From Thermoleophilia bacterium (GTDB lineage: Bacteria; Actinomycetota; Thermoleophilia; Gaiellales; Gaiellaceae): 9,239 nt of DNA. This document shows, in pieces, positions 1 to 7,036 of this stretch. Where the stretch lies: positions 1-9,239 of the forward strand of contig JAOUEK010000044.1 in NCBI GenBank assembly GCA_029858755.1. The letters run 5' to 3'. Both the position numbers and the translations under genes were made by a program. A model generated the notes under the pieces. That model did not search any database and had not been told where the DNA came from. It saw only the letters and a list, made by a program, of their open reading frames with translations. Numbering within the stretch: position 1 is the stretch's first letter; every line of letters begins with the position of its first letter.

Positions 1-168
1 TGGCTCGACCCCCTGGGGCACGAGCTCCGGATGCCGCGTCACCGCGGCGACGCGCAGCCCCGTCGCCGTGGCGGGGACGGACAGCTCGCGCAGCAGGTTG
101 CGGACGTACGTCTCGTCGCCCGTGCGCTCGCGGCCCAGCACGTCCGCGTCGACGACGACGAGCGTCAC
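1..168 (-). CDS. Glycosyltransferase family 4, N-terminal fragment (cut by window edge)
   Basis: Only the first 56 codons are visible; the gene continues past the left edge. The protein opens (V)TLVVVDADVLGRERTGDE and then TYVRNLLREL, the typical first beta strand and glycine/threonine loop of GT-B fold glycosyltransferases of family GT4, where the acceptor-binding N-terminal domain begins. Start: the GTG at 168-166 overlaps the TGA of the preceding GT4 gene by four bases (GTGA). A GGGAG Shine-Dalgarno at 174-178 lies 5 bases upstream, supporting that start and translational coupling. It would be the eighth gene of the minus-strand operon. By family knowledge it should transfer a sugar from a nucleotide-sugar in the cytoplasm; donor and acceptor cannot be inferred. 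The catalytic C-terminal half is outside the window, so intactness cannot be judged. Confidence 0.85.
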   Translation of the reverse strand, partial: MTLVVVDADVLGRERTGDETYVRNLLRELSVPATATGLRVAAVTRHPELVPQGVEP

Positions 169-1133
169 GCGAGCTCCCGCCACAGCCGCTCGACGAGATC
201 GGCCGAGCGCTCCCACGTGAATGCGGCTGCCCGCTCCCGACCGGCCTCCACGAGCTCCTGCCGACGCTGCTCGACCTCGTCGATGCCCGCCGCCACCGCC
301 TCCGGGTCACGCGCGTCGACGAGCACGGCCGCCGAGCCGGCTACCTCCTCCGTGGCCCCGCCGCGCGCCGTCACCACGGGCGTCCCGCACGCCATCGCCT
401 CGAGCACCGGTAGGCCGAAGCCCTCGTAGAGCGACGGGAAGACGAGGCAGCGCGCCCCGCGCATCAGCGCCGCCAGCTCCTCGTCGTCTGGCCGGCCGAC
501 CCATCCGGGGACGTCGACCCCTCCCCAGCCGCGGGCGCCGACGACCCGCAGCTCCGCGCCTGCGATGCGCGCGGCCTCGACCGCGCAGGCGAGGTTCTTG
601 CGTGGCTCGAGCGTGCCCACGGCCAGGACGTAGTCTCCCTCCGCGGCCGGGCCGCCCGGGCGGAAGACCGGAGCGACGCCGTTGGGGACGACGCGGATGC
701 GCTCGGACGGTACCCCGAGCACGTCGGTCAGCTCCCCTCGCGTGAAGGCGGACACGGCGACGACAGCGTCGGCCGCCCGCACGCCGAGCCGGAGTGCCGC
801 CCTGCCGGTCCGGCGATGCCAGGTGGGGAACGCCTCGGGGTGGCGGAAGAGGGCGACGTCGTGGACGGTGACCACGAGCGGCATCGAGGAGCGGAGCGGC
901 GCCCGGAACGTCGGGCAGTGCAGGACGTCGGACCGGCGAGCCGTACGAGCGAGCAGCAGCGGATACCAGACGGAGTCGCGAAGCACCGTCGAAGCGCGCC
1001 CCGGCCCGCCGAACGTCGCCCGCTCGATCTCGAGCCCGGGGCGCCCCGCGAGCGCGCCGAGCAGGCCCTCCAGGTGACGCGCGGTGCCGGCCGCCGTCTG
1101 CACGAGCGGCGAGGTGTCGACCGTCGCCCTCAC
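165..1133 (-). CDS. Glycosyltransferase family 4 (mannosyltransferase-B-like)
   Basis: A complete 322-residue GT-B fold, retaining-type glycosyltransferase of family GT4, predicted to be cytoplasmic and to use a nucleotide-sugar. The N-terminal Rossmann domain starts VDTSPLVQTAAGTARHL (5-21); VTVHDVALF with H91-D92 follows. The C-terminal donor domain begins near GTLEPRKN (173-180), with R178 and K179 in the expected phosphate-contact position, and carries the EX7E motif EGFGLPVLE (E237 and E245) followed by AMACGTPVV. The layout resembles the MtfB-like GT4 group known from O-antigen mannan synthesis, but the sugar is not determined. Start: GTG 1133-1131 overlaps the TGA of the Nudix gene by four bases, with GGTGGAG at 1138-1144 four bases upstream. 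The frame is open much further upstream, through the Nudix gene into the next GT4, but that part is arginine-rich nonsense and lacks family homology by eye. Its TGA overlaps the next GT4 start. Confidence 0.93.
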   Translation of the reverse strand: MRATVDTSPLVQTAAGTARHLEGLLGALAGRPGLEIERATFGGPGRASTVLRDSVWYPLLLARTARRSDVLHCPTFRAPLRSSMPLVVTVHDVALFRHPEAFPTWHRRTGRAALRLGVRAADAVVAVSAFTRGELTDVLGVPSERIRVVPNGVAPVFRPGGPAAEGDYVLAVGTLEPRKNLACAVEAARIAGAELRVVGARGWGGVDVPGWVGRPDDEELAALMRGARCLVFPSLYEGFGLPVLEAMACGTPVVTARGGATEEVAGSAAVLVDARDPEAVAAGIDEVEQRRQELVEAGRERAAAFTWERSADLVERLWRELA

Positions 1134-1594
1134 GACGCTCCACCGAGCACGCGATGCGCTTCCCGCACCGCCTCCTTGGGCTCGGGCCAGCGGAGCAGCT
1201 CCACCGCGTCGTCGACGTCGCACCAGCGGTAGTCGACGTGCTCGCTGTCGAGCTCCGGCTCCCACCCTGCCGGCGCCCGCGCGTGGAAGAGGCCGAGCTC
1301 CACGCGCTCGGTGCCCGGCGGGAAGCGCACGCGGAGCTCTTCCGGCTCCTCGGCCAGGTCGTACGAGAGCGTGAGCGGCAGGCGCTCCGGCTGCGTGTCG
1401 AGGCCCGTCTCCTCGCGGAGCTCCCGCTTCGCGGCAACGGGGGGCTCCTCGCCGCTCTCGACGCCGCCGGCGACGAGGTGCCAGTAGCCCTGCCGGTCGG
1501 GGGCACGGAGCACGATCAGGTACTCGCGGCCGCGGTCGCCCGGGCGGTGCACGACGACCGCGACCTCGAACGGCCGACGGTGACCTGCGCTCAC
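1130..1594 (-). CDS. Nudix hydrolase, NudB-like
   Basis: A 154-residue single-domain Nudix hydrolase. The Nudix box is complete, G43 to L65, fitting GX5EX7REUXEEXGU with G43, E49, R57-E58, E61-E62 and G64, so divalent-metal-dependent hydrolysis of a nucleoside diphosphate linked to another moiety is expected. The start RPFEVAVVVHRPGD, the YWHLVAGGVESGE segment and the C-terminal EHVDYRW with a later LLRWPE resemble E. coli NudB (dihydroneopterin triphosphate diphosphatase); this is from memory, not from a search. Start: GTG 1594-1592 overlaps the upstream GT4 stop by four bases and has a strong GGAGGAG Shine-Dalgarno at 1600-1606, five bases away. The open frame runs far upstream, but the protein begins like the family here. 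Its position between two GT4 genes, coupled at both ends, hints at a role in glycan or nucleotide-sugar metabolism rather than folate synthesis, which is inference. Substrate unknown. Confidence 0.92.
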   Translation of the reverse strand: MSAGHRRPFEVAVVVHRPGDRGREYLIVLRAPDRQGYWHLVAGGVESGEEPPVAAKRELREETGLDTQPERLPLTLSYDLAEEPEELRVRFPPGTERVELGLFHARAPAGWEPELDSEHVDYRWCDVDDAVELLRWPEPKEAVREAHRVLGGAS

Positions 1595-2661
1595 GACCGC
1601 TCCTCCAACGCCGTGAGCATGGTCGCGGCGGAAGCCTCCCAAGTGAAGCGCGCCGCATGCCGGGCGCCGGCGGCGGCGAGCTCTCCGGTCCGGTCGAGCG
1701 CCTCTCGGATGCCCGCGGCGATCGCCTCGGGGTCGCCCGGGTCGACGCGCACCGCTGCGTCGCCGCACGCCTCGTCGAGCGACGGGTGCCACGAGGCCAC
1801 CACGGGCGTGCCGCACGCCATGGCCTCGACCACGGGGATGCCGAAGCCCTCGAAGAGCGACGGGAACACGAACACGCTCGCTCCGCGCAGCAGCCGCGGC
1901 ACGTCGGCGTCCGGGACGTAGCCGAGGTGGAGCACGCCGGGCTCGTCGGCCGCGCCGCGGTCGCCCCAGCCCTCGCCCCCCGCCAGCGCGAGCGCGAGCT
2001 CGCCGTCGAGGAGGCGCCACGCATCGACGAGAGCGCCGAGGTTCTTGCGCGGCTCGAGCGTCCCCAGGCCGAGGACGTAGGGCCGGCCGAGGTCGGCCCG
2101 CGGCCCGTCGGCGGCGAGGCCGTCGCGCAGCCCCGGCGGTGCGACGACGAGCCGCTCCGTGTTCACCCCGAGCGTCGCGGCGACGTCGGCGGCGGTGAAT
2201 CTCGAATTGGCGAAGATCACGTCGCAGGTGCGGGCCGCGTTCTCGTACTTGCGCGTGTGCATGGACACGGTGCGCGGCGTGCACCACTCCGGATGGTGGA
2301 TCGGCACGAGGTCGTGGACGATCGTCGCGCGCACACCGCCGCGCTGGGGCGGGTACATCCAGTCGGTGAAGACGAGGGCGTCGAAGGGGCCGAGCAGCCG
2401 CTCCGCCGCCGGGCGGCCGAGTCGGCTCCACGCCGTGCGCACCGCGTGCGACGCGGGCACAGGCCACAGGCGCGGGCGCACCGGGATCCCCGCGAGCGCC
2501 TCGCGGATGCGTGTGGGCCCGCGCAGGCTCGTGGGGGCGAAGGGGACGAGCTCGTGCGTGCCGGCCCCCGCCTGCGCCAGCCCACCGACGGTGCCCACGA
2601 GGTAGTTGCCGATCCCCGTGCGCGGGTGGGAGAGCGGCGACACGTCCACGACGATCCTCAT
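1591..2661 (-). CDS. Glycosyltransferase family 4 (mannosyltransferase-B-like)
   Basis: A complete 356-residue GT4 enzyme with GT-B fold, predicted cytoplasmic. The N-terminus MRIVVDVSPLSHPRTGIGNY (1-20) is the classic first strand and TGIGNY loop of MtfB/WbaZ-like transferases. VHDLVPIHHPEW (115-126) supplies the H116-D117 pair. The donor domain starts at GLGTLEPRKN (198-207), and the EX7E motif is EGFGIPVVE (E271 and E279) followed by AMACGTPVV. The end, ARFTWEASA, is the usual closing helix region. Start: ATG 2661-2659 overlaps the TGA of the GT-C gene by four bases (ATGA), with GGAG at 2670-2673 eight bases upstream. It is one of several related GT4 copies in the window, closest by eye to the one at 165-1133, from which it is separated only by the Nudix gene. 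A mannosyl or rhamnosyl donor would fit the group but is not shown by the sequence. Confidence 0.94.
   Translation of the reverse strand: MRIVVDVSPLSHPRTGIGNYLVGTVGGLAQAGAGTHELVPFAPTSLRGPTRIREALAGIPVRPRLWPVPASHAVRTAWSRLGRPAAERLLGPFDALVFTDWMYPPQRGGVRATIVHDLVPIHHPEWCTPRTVSMHTRKYENAARTCDVIFANSRFTAADVAATLGVNTERLVVAPPGLRDGLAADGPRADLGRPYVLGLGTLEPRKNLGALVDAWRLLDGELALALAGGEGWGDRGAADEPGVLHLGYVPDADVPRLLRGASVFVFPSLFEGFGIPVVEAMACGTPVVASWHPSLDEACGDAAVRVDPGDPEAIAAGIREALDRTGELAAAGARHAARFTWEASAATMLTALEERS
1600..1606 (-). promoter_or_regulatory. Strong ribosome binding site of the Nudix gene
   Basis: On the minus strand this reads GGAGGAG, five bases before the GTG at 1594. It lies inside the end of the upstream GT4 gene and decides the Nudix start against the much longer upstream open frame. 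It is the closest match to a consensus Shine-Dalgarno among the coupled junctions of this operon. Confidence 0.75.
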
Positions 2662-4772
2662 CCGCCGGGCTCCAGCACGAAGCCGTTGAAGTGGGCCCCG
2701 AGCTCCCTCCGGTCGACGGCGCCCGGGATCACCTCGGCGGGAACGGAAGTGGGCGCCACGCCGAAGCGCACGACGCAGCTCCCCTCCTCCGGGAGGAGCG
2801 GAAGGCGCAAGGTGGCGACGGCGTCCGACGCGAACGAGATCGACGCGGAGCGGGTCACCCGACGGCCGTCGACCAGCCCTTTGGTCGTCGCGGTCACCCG
2901 CTGCTCGCCATCGGGGAAGAGCGACGGGTCGCTGCTGAGCGCGACGGCGAGCGTGCCGCCGCTGCAACGACGCTTGGTGTACGTGACCTCCGACCCCGAC
3001 CAGGTGTCGTTCGGATAGAGGCCCTCCACCCTGGTCGTCGAGGACAGAGGGCCGCGCAGCCGCCAGAGCGTCGTGCCGAGCTGGTCGTCGCGCGCGACTA
3101 CGACCCCGTCGGGGGTCACGGAGCCGTCGAGCAGCGCCCAGCGCGCCTCGACGGGCGTGCCGTCCCCGCGACGGATGACGCCGTCGGCCGGGTCGACCTC
3201 GACGGGGACCTCACCGATGCCCCCGGGAGTCGGCTGATCCGTGTAGTAGATCGTGCCGAGCGACCGGTTGAAGAACTCGTTCTGGTTGACGACGAACCGG
3301 TCGGCGCGCCCGGTCCACAGCACGGCCACCTCCCCGTCCCCCGCTCTCGGCAGCGCGGCGTCGACCCAGTCGCGCGGGACGCCGCGGATGCCCTGGAACA
3401 GTGCTCCCGCCGACGCCCGCTCGAGCCCGTGCTTGCCGAACCAGACGGGGTGGAAGGCCGCCACGAAGTACGCCAGCACGACGAGCGGCACGACGACCGC
3501 CGCCCGCGCCGGGACGAGCAGGAAGACGAGTCCCAGGAGCGCCGCGAGCGCGAGCGCGAGCTCCGCCACCCATTCCAGCCCCACGCGATCCTGCACCGAC
3601 CACCACGGCAGCAGCATCAACGTGTCCGATTGCGTGGACGTGCCGATGAAGCGTTCGAAGGGGATGGCGAGCGTCACCGCAGCCGCCGCCGCGGTCGCCG
3701 CCGCAGCGAGCGGCTGCGGCCGGGGAGCACCGCGGGCGACCCACGCCAGGAGGACGACGAGCAGCAGCGGCGCCAGCGCGAACATGTTGCGCTCCTGGAT
3801 GCGGGAGGCGAAGCGCGAGGCGAAGGTCGCGACGACGAGCAGCACCCAGAACGACGTGGCGAGCGTGACGGCGAGCTGGCGCTGGAGCGGGGCGCCGAGC
3901 GAGCGCGGGTGTGCGAGCAGCACGATAGCGGCGGCCACCGGCACGACGCCGACGTAGAGCGTCAGCTCCGCCGCGTGGTAGGCGAAGAAGCGTAGGGCCT
4001 CGCCGGTGTCGTAGCCTCCCTCCCCCACCACCGCGTAGGCGCCGAGCAGGTCGGAGAGGCTGCGGCCTCTGACCGCCTGCAGGGCGGCGACGAGGATCAG
4101 CCCGCCGAGCGCGACGGCGTAGGTGGGCAGGAACGCGCGAACGAGGCGCCTGAGCGGGCCGGCGCCGAGCGCGGCCGCGAGCGGCGGTGCGGTCAGCGCC
4201 GCCGCGGCGAGGGCGACCGCCTGCGACCGGGTGGCGTACGCCAGCCCGAGCGCGGCGAGCAGCGCAGCCTGACGGGCCGCCGTCGGGCGCTCGAGCGCCC
4301 AGAGCATCGTGCCCACGGCGAGCAGGAAGACCGGGTAGAAGACGTTCTCGGTCATCACGGTGCCCGTGTAGGCGAGCGACGGGATCGCCACCGCGAGCAC
4401 CGCGCCGAGCAACGCCGGTCCCCGCCCGACGACGAACCGAGCGATCCAGTAGGCGGGCAGCGCCGCCAGCGACATCACGAGGGCGTTCGTCGTCTTCACG
4501 GCGCCGTACGCCGTGGGCAGGGAGTCGAACACGGCGTACGCCGGAGCGAGCACGAGTGGGTAGACGACGCCGTACCCGCTGGCAGGGACCTCCCTGATCG
4601 CGAAGCCGGCGCCGTCGGCGACGCTCCGCGCCAGCTCCGAGTAGACGAGCTCGTCGACCATGATGAACGGGGCGGCCATCCCCCGGGCGAGGACGGCCCG
4701 CAGCGCGAAGGAAGCGCCGACGATGCCTGCGAGCCACGCCCACGTAGGGACGCGGCCGATCCTGTCACGCAC
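2658..4772 (-). CDS. GT-C fold membrane glycosyltransferase (GT39/PMT-like) with extracytoplasmic C-terminal domain
   Basis: A 704-residue integral membrane protein with roughly a dozen hydrophobic segments between residues 11 and 440. The first external loop carries Asp-Glu (D40-E41 in FIMVDELVYSELA), the position of the catalytic acidic pair in PMT/GT39-type enzymes, which use polyprenyl-phosphate sugars on the outer membrane face. Other family-like stretches are YTGTVMTENVFYP (135-147) and ATRSQAVAL (180-188). After the last segment (about 422-440) comes a soluble tail of about 260 residues, predicted outside, with NQNEFFNRSLG (496-506) and many short beta-like stretches. The only two cysteines, C603 and C666, lie in this tail and may form a disulfide. 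Start: GTG 4772-4770 overlaps the preceding stop by eight bases, with GAGGT at 4781-4785; an ATG at 4847 would add 25 low-complexity residues inside the upstream gene and is less likely. Sugar and acceptor unknown. Confidence 0.88.
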   Translation of the reverse strand: MRDRIGRVPTWAWLAGIVGASFALRAVLARGMAAPFIMVDELVYSELARSVADGAGFAIREVPASGYGVVYPLVLAPAYAVFDSLPTAYGAVKTTNALVMSLAALPAYWIARFVVGRGPALLGAVLAVAIPSLAYTGTVMTENVFYPVFLLAVGTMLWALERPTAARQAALLAALGLAYATRSQAVALAAAALTAPPLAAALGAGPLRRLVRAFLPTYAVALGGLILVAALQAVRGRSLSDLLGAYAVVGEGGYDTGEALRFFAYHAAELTLYVGVVPVAAAIVLLAHPRSLGAPLQRQLAVTLATSFWVLLVVATFASRFASRIQERNMFALAPLLLVVLLAWVARGAPRPQPLAAAATAAAAAVTLAIPFERFIGTSTQSDTLMLLPWWSVQDRVGLEWVAELALALAALLGLVFLLVPARAAVVVPLVVLAYFVAAFHPVWFGKHGLERASAGALFQGIRGVPRDWVDAALPRAGDGEVAVLWTGRADRFVVNQNEFFNRSLGTIYYTDQPTPGGIGEVPVEVDPADGVIRRGDGTPVEARWALLDGSVTPDGVVVARDDQLGTTLWRLRGPLSSTTRVEGLYPNDTWSGSEVTYTKRRCSGGTLAVALSSDPSLFPDGEQRVTATTKGLVDGRRVTRSASISFASDAVATLRLPLLPEEGSCVVRFGVAPTSVPAEVIPGAVDRRELGAHFNGFVLEPGG

Positions 4773-6003
4773 CGAGGTCGACCTCGGCCAGACGGCGCGC
4801 GAGCTCCTTCGCCTCGGGTGAGCCGGGCTCGATGCCGACGTCGGCACCGGCCTCGCTGACCTCCCGCAGCAGAGCGTCGGAGACGGCCCGCCCGCCCGCG
4901 GTCGTCTCGAACGCGGCCACGTAGCGGTCGGCGGCTCGCTCGAGGTCGTGCTCGCGCCGCGCCAGCTCGTGCGCCGCGGCGCCCATCGACTCGCGCACGT
5001 CGCCTCGGTCGGCGAGCAGCTCCAGCGCCGCGGTCAGCGTGACCACCTCGTCCGCCCCGACGGGCACCTTCAGCGCCACGTCGTCGGGCAGCTCCCGGAA
5101 CCACCCGGCGTCGCTGACGACGAGCGGCTTGCCGAGCGAGAGCGCCCGGATCGCGCTGCCCGACGTCTCGCCCATGGTCGGCGAGCGCAGGCCGACGTGT
5201 ACGTCGCACGCCTTCATCAGCGCCCACAGACGAGCCTCGTCGACATAGCCCTCGCGGAGGATGCCGTCGCCCTCGATCCCGAGGCGCTGCAGGCGCCGCT
5301 CGAGGTCGAAGCCCGGGGAGACCGCTCCGACCAGCAGGAGCCGCGCACCAGGACGGTGCCGGCGCAGCTCGGCGAACGCCTCCAGCAGCTGCGGGACGCG
5401 CTTGCTCTGGTTCACGTTGCCGAAGCAGCCGAGCAACGGGTCTCCCGAGAGGCCGGCTGCCGGCGTGTCGGGCACCGGCCAGGCCGGGTGCGGCACCACC
5501 GACACTGGCCCCTCGTACCCCGCGTCGCGGGCGCGGTCGTGGACGTGGGCGGAGTGCACGACGAGCCCCGTGGCCAGCGAGAGCACCTCACCGGCCAGCG
5601 GGAAGTCCTCGGGCCGGTTCTCCCACAGCGGCGGGAGGCGCTTGTCGAGGACGCCGTGGGCGAGCAGCCGGCCGACCACGCCGGCCTCGCGCTCCATGGC
5701 GTCCAGATACGCGTGGCCGTCTCGGCGCCCGACGGTGACCCCCGCCACCAGGTGGTGGAGCACGAAGTCGTGCAGGACGACCAGCCCGGGGGCGCGCCGG
5801 AGCGCGTCGAGGATCCAGCCGTGCGCGTCGGGGTTGTTGCCGATGTGGTAGACGGCGAGGTCGGTGCCGCGCGGTGGCCGCTTCGCACCGCGCCTGACCA
5901 CGGTCAGCTGCACTCGCGTGCGGAGCGCGGGCAGGAGCAGCGCCGAGTAGTCGGCGATCCCCGAGCGCTCGGGGGGCAACGGCGAGAAGTAGGCGATCCT
6001 CAC
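4765..6003 (-). CDS. Glycosyltransferase family 4 (GETSG subfamily)
   Basis: A 412-residue GT-B fold glycosyltransferase. The start VRIAYFSPLPPERSGIADYS (1-20) is a typical GT4 beginning, with SGIADYS as the nucleotide-side loop. YHIGNNPDAHG (52-62) and VVLHDFVLHHL (75-85) mark the acceptor domain. The donor domain starts near LGCFGNVNQSKRVPQLLEAF (191-210), with K201-R202. Instead of a standard EX7E the protein has MGETSGSAIRALSLGKP (277-293): E279 is present, but the second glutamate aligns with R286. I recall this GETSG form as a recurring GT4 variant, so the enzyme is probably active. About 40 residues after the usual GT4 end form a charged helical tail (371-412). Start: GTG 6003-6001 overlaps the preceding TGA by four bases, with GAGAGG at 6012-6017. 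An upstream in-frame start at 6033 would put ten extra residues before the first strand. Substrates unknown. Confidence 0.92.
   Translation of the reverse strand: MRIAYFSPLPPERSGIADYSALLLPALRTRVQLTVVRRGAKRPPRGTDLAVYHIGNNPDAHGWILDALRRAPGLVVLHDFVLHHLVAGVTVGRRDGHAYLDAMEREAGVVGRLLAHGVLDKRLPPLWENRPEDFPLAGEVLSLATGLVVHSAHVHDRARDAGYEGPVSVVPHPAWPVPDTPAAGLSGDPLLGCFGNVNQSKRVPQLLEAFAELRRHRPGARLLLVGAVSPGFDLERRLQRLGIEGDGILREGYVDEARLWALMKACDVHVGLRSPTMGETSGSAIRALSLGKPLVVSDAGWFRELPDDVALKVPVGADEVVTLTAALELLADRGDVRESMGAAAHELARREHDLERAADRYVAAFETTAGGRAVSDALLREVSEAGADVGIEPGSPEAKELARRLAEVDLGA
4781..4785 (-). promoter_or_regulatory. Ribosome binding site supporting the GTG start of the GT-C gene
   Basis: Minus strand GAGGT, eight bases before the GTG at 4772. 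It sits within the last codons of the upstream GT4 gene. It favours the GTG, which leaves only three residues before the RIGRVPTWAW lead-in to the first membrane segment, over the in-frame ATG at 4847. Confidence 0.5.
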
Positions 6004-7025
6004 GAGAGGAGCCTCTCGAGCGCGCGATCCCACGTCACCTCGGCGGCGAGGGCCTGCCCCGCCAGGCCGAACGCCTCCGCCTGCTCGCGGTGGTCACGGA
6101 GCCACACGGCCGCGCGGGCGACGGCTGCGGGCTCGGGCTCGACGACCAGGCCCGTGGCGCCGTCGTGGACGACGTCGAGCGGGCCTCCCGAGTCGGTCGC
6201 GGTGATCACCGGCTTGGCCGAGAGGAACGACTCGTAGGGGCCGAGCCCGAAGTCCTCGTCGACCGGGGCGTAGAAGGTGGCGAAGCACGTCGCGTAGAGG
6301 CCGGCGAGCTCGTCCGCGGGCACCCGACCGGCGAACCGCACCCGCCCGTCCAGGCGCAGGCTGCGGGCGAGCTGCTCGAGCCGCTCACGATCCGGGCCGT
6401 CGCCGGCGACGACGACGTTGAGCGACGGCTCGGTTGCCGCGGCCTCGACGAGCAGGTCGACGCGCTTGGCACGGTCGAGGCGGTTCACGGAGAGCACGAA
6501 GTCCCCGTGGCCGTCGTTGCGGTACGGCAGCTCCTGCGCCGGATGCGGCAGCACCTCGGCCACGAGCCCGGTCGAGCGCTCGAGACGTCCGGCGACGTTG
6601 CGCGACGTCGCGAAGAGCCGGCTCGCCTCGCCGAGCGCGACCCGGTCGAGCTGCTGTACCCGGCGGCGGAGCGCCCGGTCCTCGGCCGAGTCATCGAACT
6701 GGCCGAGCTCGGTGCGGTCGAGCTCGTAGGCCTGCCTGAACTGGTGCACGAGCCAGACCCGCTTCTCGGGATGGCGCACGACGTAGGAGGGGAATTTCGT
6801 CGCCACCACCATGTCGATGTGTGCGCCGTCGGCCTCCTCGAGGTCGAGCAGCCGCCACAGGAACGCCTGCGACAGCACGCGAGCGCCCGGGTACCACTTG
6901 AAGGGGACGGTGACCAGGTCGGCCTCGTGGCCGCGGGCGCGGAGCTGGGCGACGAGGTCGTCCGTGAAGATCTCCGCGCCGCCGTAGGCGAACGGCACCT
7001 GGGGCCGGCAGACGGCGATGCGCAT
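6000..7025 (-). CDS. Glycosyltransferase family 4
   Basis: A complete 341-residue GT4 enzyme with GT-B fold. It begins MRIAVCRPQVPFAYGGAEIF (1-20), where GGAE is the standard first glycine loop. WLVHQFRQAYEL (91-102) follows, a form known from GT4 enzymes that use VHQFR in place of a plain HD pair. The donor domain has LSVNRLDRAKRVDLLVEA (178-195), with R182 and K187 in the RX4K phosphate-binding position, then VVAGDGPDRERL (205-216). The EX7E motif is EDFGLGPYE (E257 and E265) and leads into SGGPLDVVHDGATG. The ATG is 11 bases after the stop of the preceding small gene, with only a weak GGGG-like ribosome site at 7032-7035. This is the only junction in the operon that does not overlap. The TGA overlaps the next GT4 start by four bases. 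It differs clearly from the MtfB-like copies, so it probably makes a different linkage; sugar unknown. Confidence 0.93.
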   Translation of the reverse strand: MRIAVCRPQVPFAYGGAEIFTDDLVAQLRARGHEADLVTVPFKWYPGARVLSQAFLWRLLDLEEADGAHIDMVVATKFPSYVVRHPEKRVWLVHQFRQAYELDRTELGQFDDSAEDRALRRRVQQLDRVALGEASRLFATSRNVAGRLERSTGLVAEVLPHPAQELPYRNDGHGDFVLSVNRLDRAKRVDLLVEAAATEPSLNVVVAGDGPDRERLEQLARSLRLDGRVRFAGRVPADELAGLYATCFATFYAPVDEDFGLGPYESFLSAKPVITATDSGGPLDVVHDGATGLVVEPEPAAVARAAVWLRDHREQAEAFGLAGQALAAEVTWDRALERLLS

Positions 7026-7036
7026 CGCTCGCCCCG

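Noticed and set aside
1134..2024. Upstream extension of the 165-1133 GT4 frame, open to 2024 without a stop
   Set aside because: The added residues are arginine/alanine-rich and overlap the Nudix and GT4 genes in another frame. The family N-terminus, the GTGA overlap and a good ribosome site all point to 1133.
1595..2467. Upstream extension of the Nudix frame, giving a 445-residue open frame
   Set aside because: The extra part is a low-complexity shadow of the GT4 gene on the same strand. A single-domain Nudix protein starting at 1594 has the usual length and a strong ribosome site.
3540..3720. Short repetitive GC-rich runs (gcgagc-type and gcc-type) resembling a tandem repeat
   Set aside because: They encode alanine/leucine-rich membrane segments of the GT-C protein. 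The repeats are irregular and explained by codon choice for hydrophobic residues.
2511..3995. Long plus-strand open frame of 494 codons opposite the GT-C gene
   Set aside because: Arginine- and histidine-rich translation with no recognisable domain. It is the antisense of a convincing membrane protein and reflects the scarcity of stop codons in GC-rich DNA.
4948..6237. Plus-strand open frame of 429 codons opposite two GT4 genes
   Set aside because: It crosses the junction of two well-supported minus-strand genes and shows no protein family features.
7026..7036. Possible separate promoter between the small coiled-coil gene and the first GT4
   Set aside because: The gap is only 11 bases and shows no TANNNT box at a suitable distance. 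Read-through from the upstream promoter is simpler.
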